Below are positions 22,426-34,400 of a stretch of 64,000 nucleotides of DNA, piece after piece (positions within the stretch are counted from its first letter, which is position 1; the number at the start of each line of letters is the position of its first letter). The stretch comes from Struthio camelus. Taxonomy: Eukaryota > Chordata > Aves > Struthioniformes > Struthionidae. A program made the translations under genes and the position numbers. The notes under the pieces are model-generated. The model was given only the letters and a program-made list of their open reading frames with translations. It was not told the origin of the DNA and did not search any database. The stretch lies in NCBI RefSeq assembly GCF_040807025.1, contig NC_090947.1, forward strand, positions 4,774,001 through 4,838,000, written 5' to 3'.

Positions 22426-23020
22426 TGTCGCTGGTAGTGCTGCACTGGAAGAAGGGCAGAAGATAATCCTTATTTATTCAGGGGTGCTGCCAGGGGCAGA
22501 AATTGTGACGGAGCTCCTCTCTGGCCACTAGCGCCCCAGCATGAGCCAGGGAGCCCCTATGCTCCTTGCCAATACCAAGGTGTTTACCATCTGAAGTTAG
22601 ATTTTAGGAAGGTGCCAAGGTCGGGCCTACTCGCAATTTGGTGCCTACTGGTAATTTGGCTCCTGTTAATATCCTCAGATGGGACATCCGACACCTTAAT
22701 TCATTTCCGAAAGTTTTAGTCTTAACTGCATTAAAAAAAAAAACACTAAAAAGCTGCAGGTACTGTCAAAGTAAACAATCACTGCTGTGATTGAAGATTT
22801 TTAATGAACATCCTTTATATCTTGTTGGTTTTTTGTCTGCTAATGAGCAATAATTTTAAAACACTGGATTTGATAATTTAAAAATAAGTGGAAGTTCATC
22901 ACTGGTTAACACATTTGCTGCTAATTGCCAGCTGAAAATGCTGGTTACACAGGACCTCCCAAAATAGCAATATAGAGCATTTATTTGTTTATACCTACAG
23001 CGTCTGAAACACCTACGTGC

Positions 23021-23053
23021 ATATATATATATCTATATATATATATATATATT
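23021..23053. repeat. (AT)n microsatellite
   Basis: An alternating AT tract of about 33 bp with a single ATCT interruption in the middle. It is likely to vary in length between individuals. Confidence 0.95.
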
Positions 23054-26000
23054 TATGAATTGTTTCTGTTTGTCAGTCTTCCTGGGAAATGTTTTTGTCA
23101 GCCCTGGACATCAATGAAAACCAAATTTAATAAACAAAACACATTATGAAAGCAAGATGAAGGTTTCTTGGCTCTCTCCATGACCCTGGCAAGGAATGGT
23201 TCAGTGGAACCAATCGCAGGCAACACCATTTATCTGGACTGCTGATAGTAAAAAGGTTCAGGGATTTGTACAGTGCACACTTCTGCGACCTGTTTTCCAC
23301 GTGCTTACACAGCATGCCCGTTGACTTGCAAGACTAGGGTCATTTCCCAGCCTAAGACTGAACTCTTCATAGAAGAGGAGGGGAATTGAATGGGATTTCA
23401 GTAGGATTTGGAGTTAGGGCCCAATTCCCATTGATTTTTTTAGCAGAAGTTCAGCTGCACCTCGGAAAACCTCCCATTTTTTTAATATAAAATAAACTTT
23501 AGTGCGTGACGGTTCTTGTGCTAAACGTTTTTATTTGAACAAACTGCTGCCAAACAGAGATCCTGCAGTCCTAGGAACACCAAGCCAAACAACGCAACAT
23601 CACACAAAGGTCAATCCTTGCGGGAAAGCATTATTAAAGCCTCAAAACTTCTGCAATGTGAAGGACAGGGCGACAGCTTTCATTTTATAATGCCATATGC
23701 TGCGTAAAACCAGCTGGTGAGCTCCTAAATCTTGTGGGAGAGAAGAAGGGGTATGACATGGTGCTCTTCCTTCATGGGGGATGGCTGGGAAGCAATCTGT
23801 TCCAGCTCTCCCTCTTGCAGAATCACCCCCAATTTTAGCACCTGGGGATTAAAGCTGTGCCGTGAAACTAGTTACTTCCGACATCAACAAAATGCATTTT
23901 GTTTTAACTTTGTAGGAACAAGAATTAGGATCTCTGAAAGAGCTGTGCTACCTAAGCATCAGGTCAGCTTCAGAGCAGAACGTGCTCGCTTCTGGGTGGC
24001 GGAGACGAGTAGCCAGGCTCACACGACTGTGCAGCAAATTACGTACTGATCACAGTATTACTTGAATAGAAAAAGGTCATTTTAGTCCCTATACTCACAG
24101 CTAAAACTAGCTGAAGGGGGAACCTGCAAATACTGCAAAATAGCCTTTGGGTAAGGATAAGGATGTAGAACTTTTAAACATCTGCGACTTGAAAAGTTGC
24201 AGAAACCAGCAGAAAGTGCTTCCATAGAGGTCCAAGCTCAAGTTTGCCATTCTGGTAATCTTGGTAGGAAACGCCCTGTCCTATGCGCATCTGAGGTGGA
24301 AGACTCTGACACACTGAATTTCAGTTACCGAAAATCAAGACAATAATTTTTTTTTTCTAATTTGCATAGAAATGACCAGGGAGATGCACATCTCTAAGTT
24401 TTGTTTTCCTCAGATCCATGCTTCCCATACTGACAGAAGTTAACAACTTAATTTTTCTCCAAGTAAGCCTTTTTCTGTACCTTGGTGATGTTCCGTAGAG
24501 GACCCACCAGCTGGAATCCAGATATGGCACACAGTTGCACTGATGTTTCCAGCACAGTATTGAATATTGCTCAGTTGCGTATTAATAGTGTCCTGCCAGA
24601 GACGCTTGAAAGACCTTTTTAGGCTTTAATAGAGGAAAGAGGTAGTTGCCCGTGTGTGTGCAGAAGACATGGTGGGACTGTTCTGACTAAGGGCAAGAAC
24701 AAAGATGGCAGAAGCAGCACAAACATCTCCAAAGTGAAGCTCATTCCAGGTTTTGAGTCAAAATTAGAGACTGGCTGGGGAAAAGTGTCTCGGCAACACA
24801 TATACCTTCCTCCACTTTGGGTCTCAAACTGAGACCATGAGACTAAGCTGATGAGATGCTCAGATGGTAAAACCCACTGGGTGTTACACTGCGGAGGTGT
24901 CCTAGCACAGGCTTAGCTTTGCAGGCCTTCCAGTGGACAGGCTGCTGCACCAAACACGCCAGGGCAACTCATTAGGCAAGAAATTTGTCTCCATCGAGAA
25001 ATACAGAATAAGGCTTCCACAAAACATATAAATCTCTTAAATAGCATCCAAGTCAGAGGTTTCCTGGTGATGTACGCATCACCACCATGGCCCTGGGTGA
25101 GGGGAACTGACTCCCCAAGGAGAGCAATCACACTACTCGCAAGCAGAAGGTTTGGGTTTCTCTCACTCAACGTGCTGCCAGCGTCCCTCTGGACCTCTGG
25201 CTGCCGTTCAAAAGTGCTCGGGTGTCCCGTATGGCCCGTATCATGCCTACGGCCCTGTACAGGTGCCTTCGCCTGCACTAGACACCTGCACATGGATAAC
25301 GAATCCTGCCGTGGCCCCAGCCAAGCCTACCAGCATCCACCTGGGAAGCTTTGGTTGCAAGACAGCGGCGTGAACACCAGATGCCACTGTTCCCTTAGCC
25401 ATGCCGTGATGTGCTGAGGGAAATCCCGCTTACACACGCAGGGGAAATCTTCCCAGCTTTTGCTTTCTGCGTCAAGTCTCTCAAGCCTGCGTGAACTAGC
25501 TTTCCATTAAGGACTGATTTTTAGCTCTTTAATAATTACCCTGACAGTTTCCAGGAGACAGCGGTCAGCCCATCTCTCTTTCAAAGGTTAGTAGAGCTGG
25601 GGCGGCACTGCTGCCTGTTAGGCAGCACAACTCCCCTGCCGAGCGTGGGGCTGGGCGCCTGCAGGAATTAGCATCTTCCTCTTTGGAAGGCGAGGTTGGT
25701 ATACCTTCCTTCGCCAGGAAAGGAAAAATGCCAAGAATTTGCTAAAACAAGCTTATCATGAGAGGGCCTAAAATACATATCTGGGTTCACTCAGCTTTCA
25801 GATAAAATTTGCCTCAAATTGTATTTAGCCAGTACTTCAACTAGAAAGAAAAAAAAAAAAGACATTTTTCACCCCTCCGTAAAACATATGTACGTACCAG
25901 GTGACTTTCCTTTTCTTTTTTTCCAGGGTAGAAACACACGCAATTAACACGGTTGACACAATAACTTGAAACAGGTAACCCCTTGCTACAGAGTCAGCGC

Positions 26001-26959
26001 AGCTTCTCTGAAGTCAAGTGAGCAATGCTGATTTATACCATTGGCTTAGCTTTGTCTCACACCAGCCTCCCTTCGGTTGTCTCAGACACGTCCCATCCCT
26101 CAGGCTGTTCAGGTCAGCGAACACATTGGTTTAAAAGCGGGTGAGCAAAGTTTTTCAAAGCAGTGGGTGAGTGGGAGCAGAACTGGGGGGTTCCCTCCTC
26201 TTACATCGAAGGGCTGAATTATGCGTAGGGTAGTGGGGAGATAACACATCACCATCCCCAATAGAGACCAGCTAGAATCAAATCTGGTTTTAGACCATCT
26301 TGACTGCGCACGAGCCCACACGGTTTCTTCTGCACATTCAAAATTATGAATTTGGCAGGACGAGGAAAAAAAGTATGGTGTGCTTTTCCCAGATCACCCA
26401 CCGCAACTCTGCCGTCAGCTGTAAAACAGGCAGAAGGTGGCACTGCAGGTGTTTGGTAAAGGCTGGCGCAGCAGTAAGGGAAGGAGATGAGCGTTAGCAG
26501 CCTGAAAAGAGTCAGTCTTTCCATTTTGCTTGCGATGGGTGTAAATCACACCATAAGTTCTGATAAATAATGAGAATGGACATAGGAAAGAAAAATGCCG
26601 TCTTTTAAATTCCAGCAATAGGAAAAATTACCATTTCAAACCACTCAGTTTCAATCATTTCTAATGCTAGAAATAGCAACATTTGGATACTTTTGCTGGA
26701 GGGAGAGCTTGTACTTTTCTAATCTAATGAGGATCAGTAATGTTGCGTGACTTAACACGAAACACAAAACAGTTCCCCAAAAGTATTCCTTTGAAGACAA
26801 CCATATTTGCATAGGGAGTCCTTGTTGCTCGAGTTATGGATATCAAAAACATGTCCTTGGCTTAGAAACTGCAAGACCTACTGACACATCTGTAAGGGGA
26901 GCTGCCCTTCCATAGGCCATCAAAAAACCTCCTAACTGTTCTTTCGTTGCTAAACGGCT

Positions 26960-26978
26960 CCCCCCTCCCCCCCCCCCC
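26960..26978. repeat. C-rich homopolymer tract (C6-T-C12)
   Basis: Six C, one T, then twelve C, followed by an A-run. This is a simple low-complexity tract prone to sequencing error. Confidence 0.95.
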
Positions 26979-27838
26979 AAAATAATTACATAGCCAAAAG
27001 ATCATCTGGTTTTTCTATCAGCTGCTCTGGTGAAACATCTTACCTCTCCCTGTAAGTTTCACCCTTTAAGAGCAGTCATTTACTCAAAGTGGTAAATAAA
27101 GGTGACTACTTTGTCTTATTTCGATTAGGAAAGGAAGACACCATTGAGGCTCTGGACGCCATTGACAAGATGGGATCCCAGCAGCATTAACTAAACAGAT
27201 TTAGGCAGCCAAACTAGCCAACTGCCAAAGAAGTAGAGCCATCTCAAGGCAAAGAGAAGGCGGCAGCAAACAGAGAAAAATATTCCCTAGCCCAGCCAGT
27301 TGCTGCTTCTGCCCAAGAAAAGAAAACAGTGTTTGGCAGGTAGAAAAGGTTGTGTGCAATAGGTACACGGCATGTGCCAAAATACGTTTTGATGGTGCTG
27401 CAGGGCAGGTCATCCAAGTAGCACCAGCAAGATGAAACATGTTTGTGTATGCTTGAAAAGCCATCATAAACCCCACCCCGTCTGTTTGGTGATAGTCCAC
27501 CAGCAGATCAGAAAGAAGAAACACTTATGAAATGATGTGCTACCAGAAGTTTATCCTTTGGAGAGTAGCAACTTTATATCTCTTAAGCTACCGGGATTCT
27601 TTCCCCTTGGCTTTAGCAGGGCTTGAGTCAGACTTCAGAGACGTAAACACCAGGGGAAGTCCAGACACCACTGAAGTCAAAAACAAAACTCCTGCCAGCT
27701 GCCCATCTATTCCTATTTTGCATCAAAGTCTCGAAAATAACAAATATGGCTTCTGAAGAGATTTCCCCAAGTGACAAGATCCACGTGTACGTTTCCGAGG
27801 GAAGAAAACAGAGCTCAAGCCACTTCTCCTGGCGCAGG

Positions 27839-27895
27839 GGTCATAGGAAAATTCAACTTGGAAGCGATCTCAGGAGGTCATCTGGGACACTCTCT
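27839..27895 (-). mobile_element. CR1 LINE 3'-end fragment
   Basis: The + strand reads GTCATAGGAAAATTCAACTTGG, then GCGATCTCAGGAGGTCATCTGG. This is a recognisable decayed form of the reverse-complemented CR1 terminus (ATCATAGAATCATT..GGTTGGAAGGGACCTC..GGTCATCT). Only about 57 bp remain. The element lay on the minus strand. Confidence 0.7.
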
Positions 27896-28149
27896 CCCCT
27901 TCCGGGAACGGTGAGAATAATTTTTAATGGAAAATATTATTGGCATTATATAGCATTTCACCTAATCAAAGAAGCAGCGGTTGGTATGAAGGAACTATAT
28001 TAAAAACATACAGCATTGTGAAGCGTCACCTGAACCTCTTCTTGACACATCTACTCCAGATGACCTTCATTAGCTTTAAATAGGCATTTCCATTTTTGTT
28101 GGCATCAGAACCTGTTGACGAATCCTTCGGGGATGAAGGGCAGGGAGGA

Positions 28150-28330
28150 AAGGGAACAGAGTCATCTTGGCGATAGAGAATTGGCCTGGGATTTGGAAAC
28201 TTGGTTTCCATTCCCAGAGCCATCCCAGGACTATTTGGCCATGTTGGACAAGTCAGTCTCCTTCCGCCCTTTATATTGCCCACATGCAAGGTGGGGAGAT
28301 TGTATCCACCAGAGCTGATGGCAAAATGGT
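28150..28330 (+). mobile_element. Old MIR-like SINE fragment
   Basis: The run GGCCTGGGATTTGGAAACTT, GGTTTCCATTCCCAGAGCC, GGACAAGTCAGTCTCC and CATGCAAGGTGGGGAGATTG follows the order of the MIR core. That order is: exercise-prone tRNA-derived part with CTGGGATTCGGAAGACCTGGGTTCTATTCCCAGCT-like text, GGGCAAGTCACTT, then CCCATCTGTAAAATGGGGATA. It is heavily decayed. MIR-type SINEs are ancient and present in birds and reptiles in low numbers. Confidence 0.55.
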
Positions 28331-28698
28331 CTTCCTGCGCTCGAGGAGCTGTCAAGATTTTGGTATTTCTGCATCTGTCTTCAAGCAAAACTTTGTATCT
28401 CAAAAACGTTCACAACGCTATTATCCAAAACACTCTGCTATAATAATTTCAAGATGTTTCACTTCACTTTTGACTTTTTTTCTTTTATGCTCTCCAGCTT
28501 TTTAGTATAAGCCGAATAAAGCATTGTTTCTATCCAGAAAATAAAACTTAATAAAACTTCAAATTTAGATCACAGCAGTGTCTTTTAAAGCAGAACTAAA
28601 ACACTTTTTTCTTTTTTTTAAATGCAGGGAAATACCTATTCCCACAAATAGTTTCAGTTCTGATAAATCAGCACTTCCAGACAGAAAATAAGTCTGTC

Positions 28699-28714
28699 TT
28701 TTTTTTTTTTTTTT
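28699..28714. repeat. T homopolymer (about 16 bp)
   Basis: A plain T run just before the MIR/L2-like tail fragment; read on the minus strand it is a poly(A) stretch. Confidence 0.9.
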
Positions 28715-28740
28715 AATCCCAGCCCCGTCTAATATTTAAC

Positions 28741-28796
28741 TCCTTGCTGTAAACTGCTTTGAGATCTACTAACAAAGTGGGCTGTATGGCAGCCAG
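28741..28796 (+). mobile_element. MIR/L2-like 3' tail fragment
   Basis: The text CTGTAAACTGCTTTGAGATC followed by TACTAACAAAGTGGGCTGTATG resembles the shared 3' end of amniote MIR/L2 elements (GTAAAGCGCTTTGAGATCTACTGATGAAAAGCGCTATA). It lies 410 bp after the MIR core fragment in the same orientation. It could be the displaced end of that copy or a separate insertion. Confidence 0.5.
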
Positions 28797-29425
28797 CAAT
28801 ATTCCAATTATTTTTCAAGCGAAAAATCATGGTTCAAAACACAAGGGAAGGGCATCTCTTAATCGTTCTGGATACATGTAAGCGAGGAGCAGCTAGGGAC
28901 TGTAGCTCTGCAAAGGCCGTGCGCAGACATGCCGAGGAATTTGGCTTGCCGGCAGTTTATCTATCCCAATTAAAGGCAGATGCAGCCTTACGCTTCCATG
29001 AACGTTTATGAACTGGCAGATCTGCTGATGGAAAAGGCAGTTAACATATAGCGACAGCCCTGAACTCGCCAGACGCTTCAATTTTACAGTGTTATGGGGC
29101 TTTTAATCTGCCCAATTGCATGAAAAACGTTTTCGCTTTTACATCACACCTCGTTGGACGAGATGCACCGTGGAAGTTACCCAAATTTGGGTAATTGTGT
29201 AGCTTGCGGTTTGCATCTCTGCTCCGCAGCCTGTGACAGAGCAGGAGAATTACAGCAGGGATCAAACCAAAATCGCAGCCAGGGTCTGCGCTCGGGTAAC
29301 TCTGCCGAAACGAGTGCACCTATGCTACCGCAAACCCGGAGAAAGCGGGATACAAGTCACCTCTCCCGAGGCCCCATCTCTACCATCCTACTGCTTTTGG
29401 CTTCTGGTAGAGCAGCAGCACCACG

Positions 29426-29426
29426 C

Positions 29427-29457
<31 letters not shown>

Positions 29458-29458
29458 A
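29426..29458. repeat. C22-A11 homopolymer pair
   Basis: Twenty-two C directly followed by eleven A. On the minus strand this is T11 then G22, capable of forming a G-quadruplex. Exact lengths are the least reliable bases in the window. Confidence 0.95.
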
Positions 29459-29620
29459 CCACCTCGATGTCGAAAGGTTGGACGGCAGCAGGACCAGCAC
29501 GCTGCTCAGATCCCAAATCCCTGCTTTGCAAGCCAACACAAACCTTGCCAGACGGGCAGGATGTTTAAAGCTGAGCTCAAGGCAGGGTTTGTTTCCATGT
29601 TCATTTCTCTTAAATTTTAC

Positions 29621-29676
29621 ATTATATACACATATATTAAATATATATATATATATGCATATATGTATGTATATAG
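29621..29676. repeat. Imperfect (AT)n / (ATGT)n microsatellite
   Basis: Alternating AT with ACAC, TTAA, GC and GTATGT interruptions over about 56 bp. Likely unstable in length. Confidence 0.9.
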
Positions 29677-30327
29677 TGCTATTTAGGGTCTTGTGAGGTC
29701 TCCCCATTGTGCATGTGCTTCATGCTACTGCAGAGCCTTTGCAGAATGGGAGCAATGGTTTTCTTTCAACTCCAGCCTCCTTCCCCCTAAACGCTGACAA
29801 TTTATAGTAGCAGTTGTAAATACTCAGGGCTGTTTTGCAAACCACTGCCTCTTTTCAGCTTCTTTCCTTTCCTTTTATTACGCCCATTTTGTGTTACATT
29901 TGCCGTTGCATGTTTCCCATCTTTGAGTCTTACCTTTCACGCCTCCCCGTTTCCTATTTTTTAGTATTGTAAAGCTGCACGTTTTCAAAATTAATGAGGT
30001 GGTAGGGGTCCGACTGGGAACGGGCCTGCCTGACGTCAGCGGTTACAGAGCTTTTCCTATATTTAGGGCAAGACGTAACCATGAAACTATGCGAACTGAC
30101 AGTTGGCAAACCTTCAGCTTGACTGTGAGACACATGGTAAAGGCACAACCAGCGGCTCAGGACTGGCTCTCCCACCCACTGAAGTAAGCAGAAAGACTTG
30201 CTAGAGATAACAAAGCTCTTTAAAAAAAAAAAAAAATGTTTAAAGCAAATACAGCCGTTGACTTCAGCAGAGAGAGCCCGAGGCTTAACTCTGGAAGAGC
30301 TGAGAAGTCACCGAGCAGCTTCAAGGT

Positions 30328-30362
30328 TAAAACAAAAAACAAAAAACAAAAAAACAAAAACC
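30328..30362. repeat. (A5-7 C)n simple repeat
   Basis: Repeated blocks of four to seven A separated by single C. Possibly a decayed poly(A) tail, but no element is recognised upstream of it. Confidence 0.88.
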
Positions 30363-30548
30363 AAACTTGCTTCTCAGCAGTGAGTAAGGACCATCCAGAA
30401 GAGCAGAGCAATCCACCGTGCACAGCTTTTCATGACTGCGCTTGCAACATCTTTTGCAAATGTTATTCTCTGTTTTTCCATTTATTTGGCGTTAAGATTG
30501 GCTGCCATGGGTGACCCAACATTGGATAAAGCGTGGCCTTTAAGGAAG

Positions 30549-30574
30549 GAAAAAAAAAAAAAAAGAGAGAGAGA
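30549..30574. repeat. Poly(A)-(GA)n simple repeat
   Basis: A run of about 15 A followed by GAGAGAGAGA. A short low-complexity purine tract. Confidence 0.85.
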
Positions 30575-30754
30575 AAATGAGTAAGCTTGAGAGGATGTCA
30601 ACAATTCTGATGTCATGAACAGTTTAATATTGGATTTTCACTTGCTAAGCTGCAGTTTTGAGAACTAGCCCGACAGGCTGGTCTCCTCTGAAGATGCAAA
30701 AGGACACGATACATCCGTTTATCTTGCACTCTCCAACAGAAAAAGGGATTTCTA

Positions 30755-31420
30755 CGTGGGGAACGGCGACCCGTGGGTAAAGAGGAGGTCAGCGTGGATC
30801 TCTGCGGCCGCACCGCAGATGCACCTGATTGCGGCAGTACATCGCCGTGCCTTAAGCGCGTTTTTTTGCTTGGATTCCTGTCCCAAAACACGAGCGCTGG
30901 CGGGACAGCCGTACGTCAGCTCGGCAGGCAGCACGTCAGCTCCCGACACCTGCGCGTTTCTGGGATGCGTCCCCCCCCCGAGGCGGTAAGAGGGCGATCG
31001 CTCACGGCAGGCGTTTCTACGTCTTCAAAGCGTGGTGAGCATCAAGAGGACGCGGGGGACGTCTGTCCCAGCAGACGTTCTCCTGGCTGGGAGCGAAAAG
31101 GGACGTTGCTTAGGACACGGCTCCCTCCTGATGTCTTTGGCAGGTTCTTCCGGATGGGTTCAGCTGCCCGATCTACGAAGCGGAGCCGTCCGTGCCCTGC
31201 TGGCGTCCGTTCGCAGAGATCACCTTGGCTCTGCCGGCTCCGGGTGCCTCAGGACCTAGCCCCAGGCGTTCGATCTAGACAGCTTCTTCCATCCTCAGCC
31301 ATCTCTGAAAGACGTGTGTCCTTTGAAGACGCAGAACTGATTTCACCCCGAGAAAGGGCTGCGACTTCCTCAGCAAGCCGCTGACCCGGTGCCGCAGCAG
31401 ATATACGACGGGCTAGGAGG
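30755..31420. promoter_or_regulatory. Orphan CpG island in the intergenic desert
   Basis: I counted about 60 CpGs in roughly 665 bp at about 57% G+C. That puts the observed/expected ratio near one, while the flanks are CpG-poor. It lies 8.3 kb past the MREG poly(A) signal. A good splice-donor match (GCG|GTAAGA, GT at 30986) lies on the + strand inside it. A 612-nt open frame crosses it (30773-31384) but begins at GTG and matches no family I know. It could be the promoter and first exon of an unannotated non-coding RNA, or a CpG-rich enhancer. Transcription cannot be shown from sequence. Confidence 0.5.
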
Positions 31421-34400
31421 GAAGGCCAGTTGCTCCGATGCGCAGATAGAAGCATTCGGCAAATACGGAGACTGAAGCAAACATGCACTTTCCTAGTTAT
31501 TATCTTTGCAGTTCAATCGAATTTACGGCTCCTCTTACAGCTTTGTGAACGGCTTTCCTACCCCAGAAAAAGGAAACACCGATGTTTCCATAGGCTGCAC
31601 TTTTTAACTGGCTCCGAAATCCTGTGCTCAGGCCAGGACCCTACATGCACCCACCCTGGGGCAGACTCTATATTCAACTTGAGGGAAGAGAAGAAGATAG
31701 TGTACAGCAGCCTCCTACCTTTACAGCCACTATCCCCTCCTGCGCTCCTCTTATTCTTTATGAAAAACCCAATAAGAGGTTAAATTCGGGCTATCTGTTC
31801 CTATTTGCATTCAGCCCGCACGCTCCTCAGAAGCATATTTTCAATTTTCCCCGACCTGATTTCAGGTGGTGGTGCTGGAAGGTATTTAAAGTTACAGCCG
31901 TATTCCCTTGGGTCGCTGTGAAAGAAATTAGGAGAAGAAAAAGCAAGCGAGCGAGCCTGCGCCTGCCTGATGCACAGCAATGCTTATATTTCAATTACGG
32001 AGAGCGCAGGGCCAGGCTCAGCAGTGAGTCTCAGATGGAGGAAGAGAAGAATTATGTTAGCAAACCAGACGCCAGAGCCGTAAAAAGGAGCCTGCTCCTA
32101 AAGGGCTAATCCAGTTTACAAACCAGACGGGCGGCAACCACGCTTTCCACCGAATCGAGCACCAAAACAGCAGGGCTGCACTGATTTACGTCACTTACGG
32201 ATCCGACCTGCAGCTCTGCTGCTCCTTTGGGGCAGAAAGGACCCACAAAACTGATGCGTGATGGTATTCAAAGGTAGTAATTCACACATTCAGCAATGCT
32301 CCCCGCGTATGGGCTAACGAGGGGCTGTCTGAGATGAACCCCAAGCAGGATGATGCCAAGCAAGCAGCCTTTCGGAGGATGCTGCGAGCTGGGCTCTAAA
32401 GGGAGGGTTTTGTTTACAGACATCAGCTTCAGCTGCATCCACTGATACTGGATACACTCATGAGAAATCCCAATTACCAGGCAAGACTGATTAAGAGGCT
32501 TTCAGGCTGTGGGCTAGGTGAACAGCATATAAACATCCTGCCTTCAGTATCAGCGTAAGCCTCTCTGCTGCAAATCCAAGTGCGGAGCTTTGTATCTCTT
32601 GCCTACCAGAATGACCTTGGCGCCTGCAGATGCAATTGCACCCTCTGGTACCCTTGAAATCGAGGGCAGCCAGACAGGGAAAGCCTTCTGCAGAGCTGGG
32701 CACAGGGTCTCTCCATTCCCCCTTGCCCTGCGACAACTCCTGCAACGGGGAATTGTTTTGCCCTTGCCAAGAGCCCCAGATCTGTGTCACTGAAAATATG
32801 AGCAGGTGGTTTAATCAGCCAGGAAAAGAAAAGACAAAGTTACTCAGAAAGATAAATCCTCATGAGAATTAGTTCTTCAAATGTAAATTTACAAGTCCTC
32901 TGATTTTTCAGAACTGCCACCTGAATCTCTGTCATTTAAGGCTTTGCTCAAGTGCAACTGCACAAGCGTAAACCCATCCTTAGATGCCTTCATGAAAGTT
33001 TGTACCACTGTGACTGCTACAATCCCATCATATTTCTCTGAACTCTAGAGACGACCTAAGGCTTCTAGTCCCGCACTGTTGGCCAACGCAAGCAGCAAGG
33101 ACTCACTTCCCTTGGACCTCCCAACCACTGTGCCAGTAAAGTTGGGTTGTCCACAATAGCTTGAAAAGCAAAAATCATCCAAGCACGTTGTGCCTTTTTC
33201 TGTTAGAAATACAGTATTTGCAGTCCTCTGGGACAGCTGGTCAAGGTTTTTAGAAGGAACAAATAGCTTTTGTTGGATTTGTGAACAGCTACACACAGAC
33301 GCCAAGAAGAGGAGAGCTATTCTGCACTCCTAGCCATCAGGCACTGCCAAGGTTTCTGAGGTTTTGTCCCCAACGTATCTCTAGGTCATTTAGGGGCAGA
33401 GTGGTATGGTGAGACTGTGCTGTACTATTCTAAACTAGCATAAAGGAGAATTTTATCTGAGATAAGATATGAGATACAGGTTTGCCAAAGGAGTTTAATT
33501 CTTTCTGCCCCTGCCTCTCTTTGGCCAAGCCTTTGTGATAGGAAACAGGACCACCTCGGTCTTTGCCCAAAAGTTGTCACTCATCAAGGGGGATGTTTCA
33601 ATTCCTCTTATTTGCTGCTCTTTGCTAGGTCACATCAGAAGTCCCAAGTCCTGGATGTTGTATTGAATGGCTAACAGCTTGGTGCTTAAGAGGTGCAACA
33701 GATGCAGTCAGGCTTTTATCTTCCAGGGCCTCCAAATTGCTGGATTTGCATTATATGATCAACGATTGCTTAATTGCTAGTCATTATATAGAGCAAAAAG
33801 AACAGGCACGTTTGGATAACCTTTGTTTGGTCAAAACCTGTATTTAAATACAGTTCCCAGCTCCCTTTTCAACAACCCACAACATGGCTTGTTTTCCAGC
33901 CTGCACCTGAACGCCCAGAAGGCAGGCCTGAAAAAGTCAACAAGCAGAGCTGGAAACGACCTACGCCACTCCACTCGACCTGCCAAGAGCCACGACCAGG
34001 ACTCCTCACTTCCACCCGGCTCCTTTGCCCATCCGTGAATCACCAGCTTCTAGAAGTGGAAACAGAGGGCTCCTACATTCACCTTCCGTCGTGAGCACTG
34101 TCAGCTCCAATCACGAGCAGTTTAAACTCAGGCCATAGCTATCCATCTACTGCTATATTCCACCAATGCGTTCCCCGGGAGCTTGCTGACCTTAAAGCCT
34201 GTTTTGATTTTGCTTAGAGAAACAAAACGGGCCATTTGCAAGAGGCTTCGATCCAAAACAGTGTTTTGAAGCGACTAGGCTGAGGTGAGGCTATGAAATA
34301 ATCTGCTGGTGAGTCACAACCCCACTTCCGGCAGCTATTTGATTTGTCAAACGGCATACCTGATTTTCTGGCTCCTCGTTAAATATTTGCCGTCTGTCTG

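Larger units (their letters stand above)
22426..27838. other. Intergenic sequence downstream of MREG
   Basis: Unique and mostly AT-rich, with no recognised exon on either strand. Simple repeats are an (AT)n tract at 23021-23053 and C-runs at 26960-26978. Stretches with TTAAT/ATTA cores (22690-22900) could be regulatory, but nothing specific supports it. Confidence 0.75.

Noticed and set aside
25235..25262. 5S rRNA-like GCCTACGGCC
   Set aside because: A 10-base match only, with none of the internal promoter boxes.
30773..31384. 203-residue frame across the orphan CpG island
   Set aside because: It starts with GTG, shows no domain, and an open frame of this length is expected in CpG-rich DNA. 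The island is reported, not the protein.
31624..32109. 161-residue + strand frame after the CpG island
   Set aside because: It starts with GTG, has no recognised domain, and shows no splice or repeat support.
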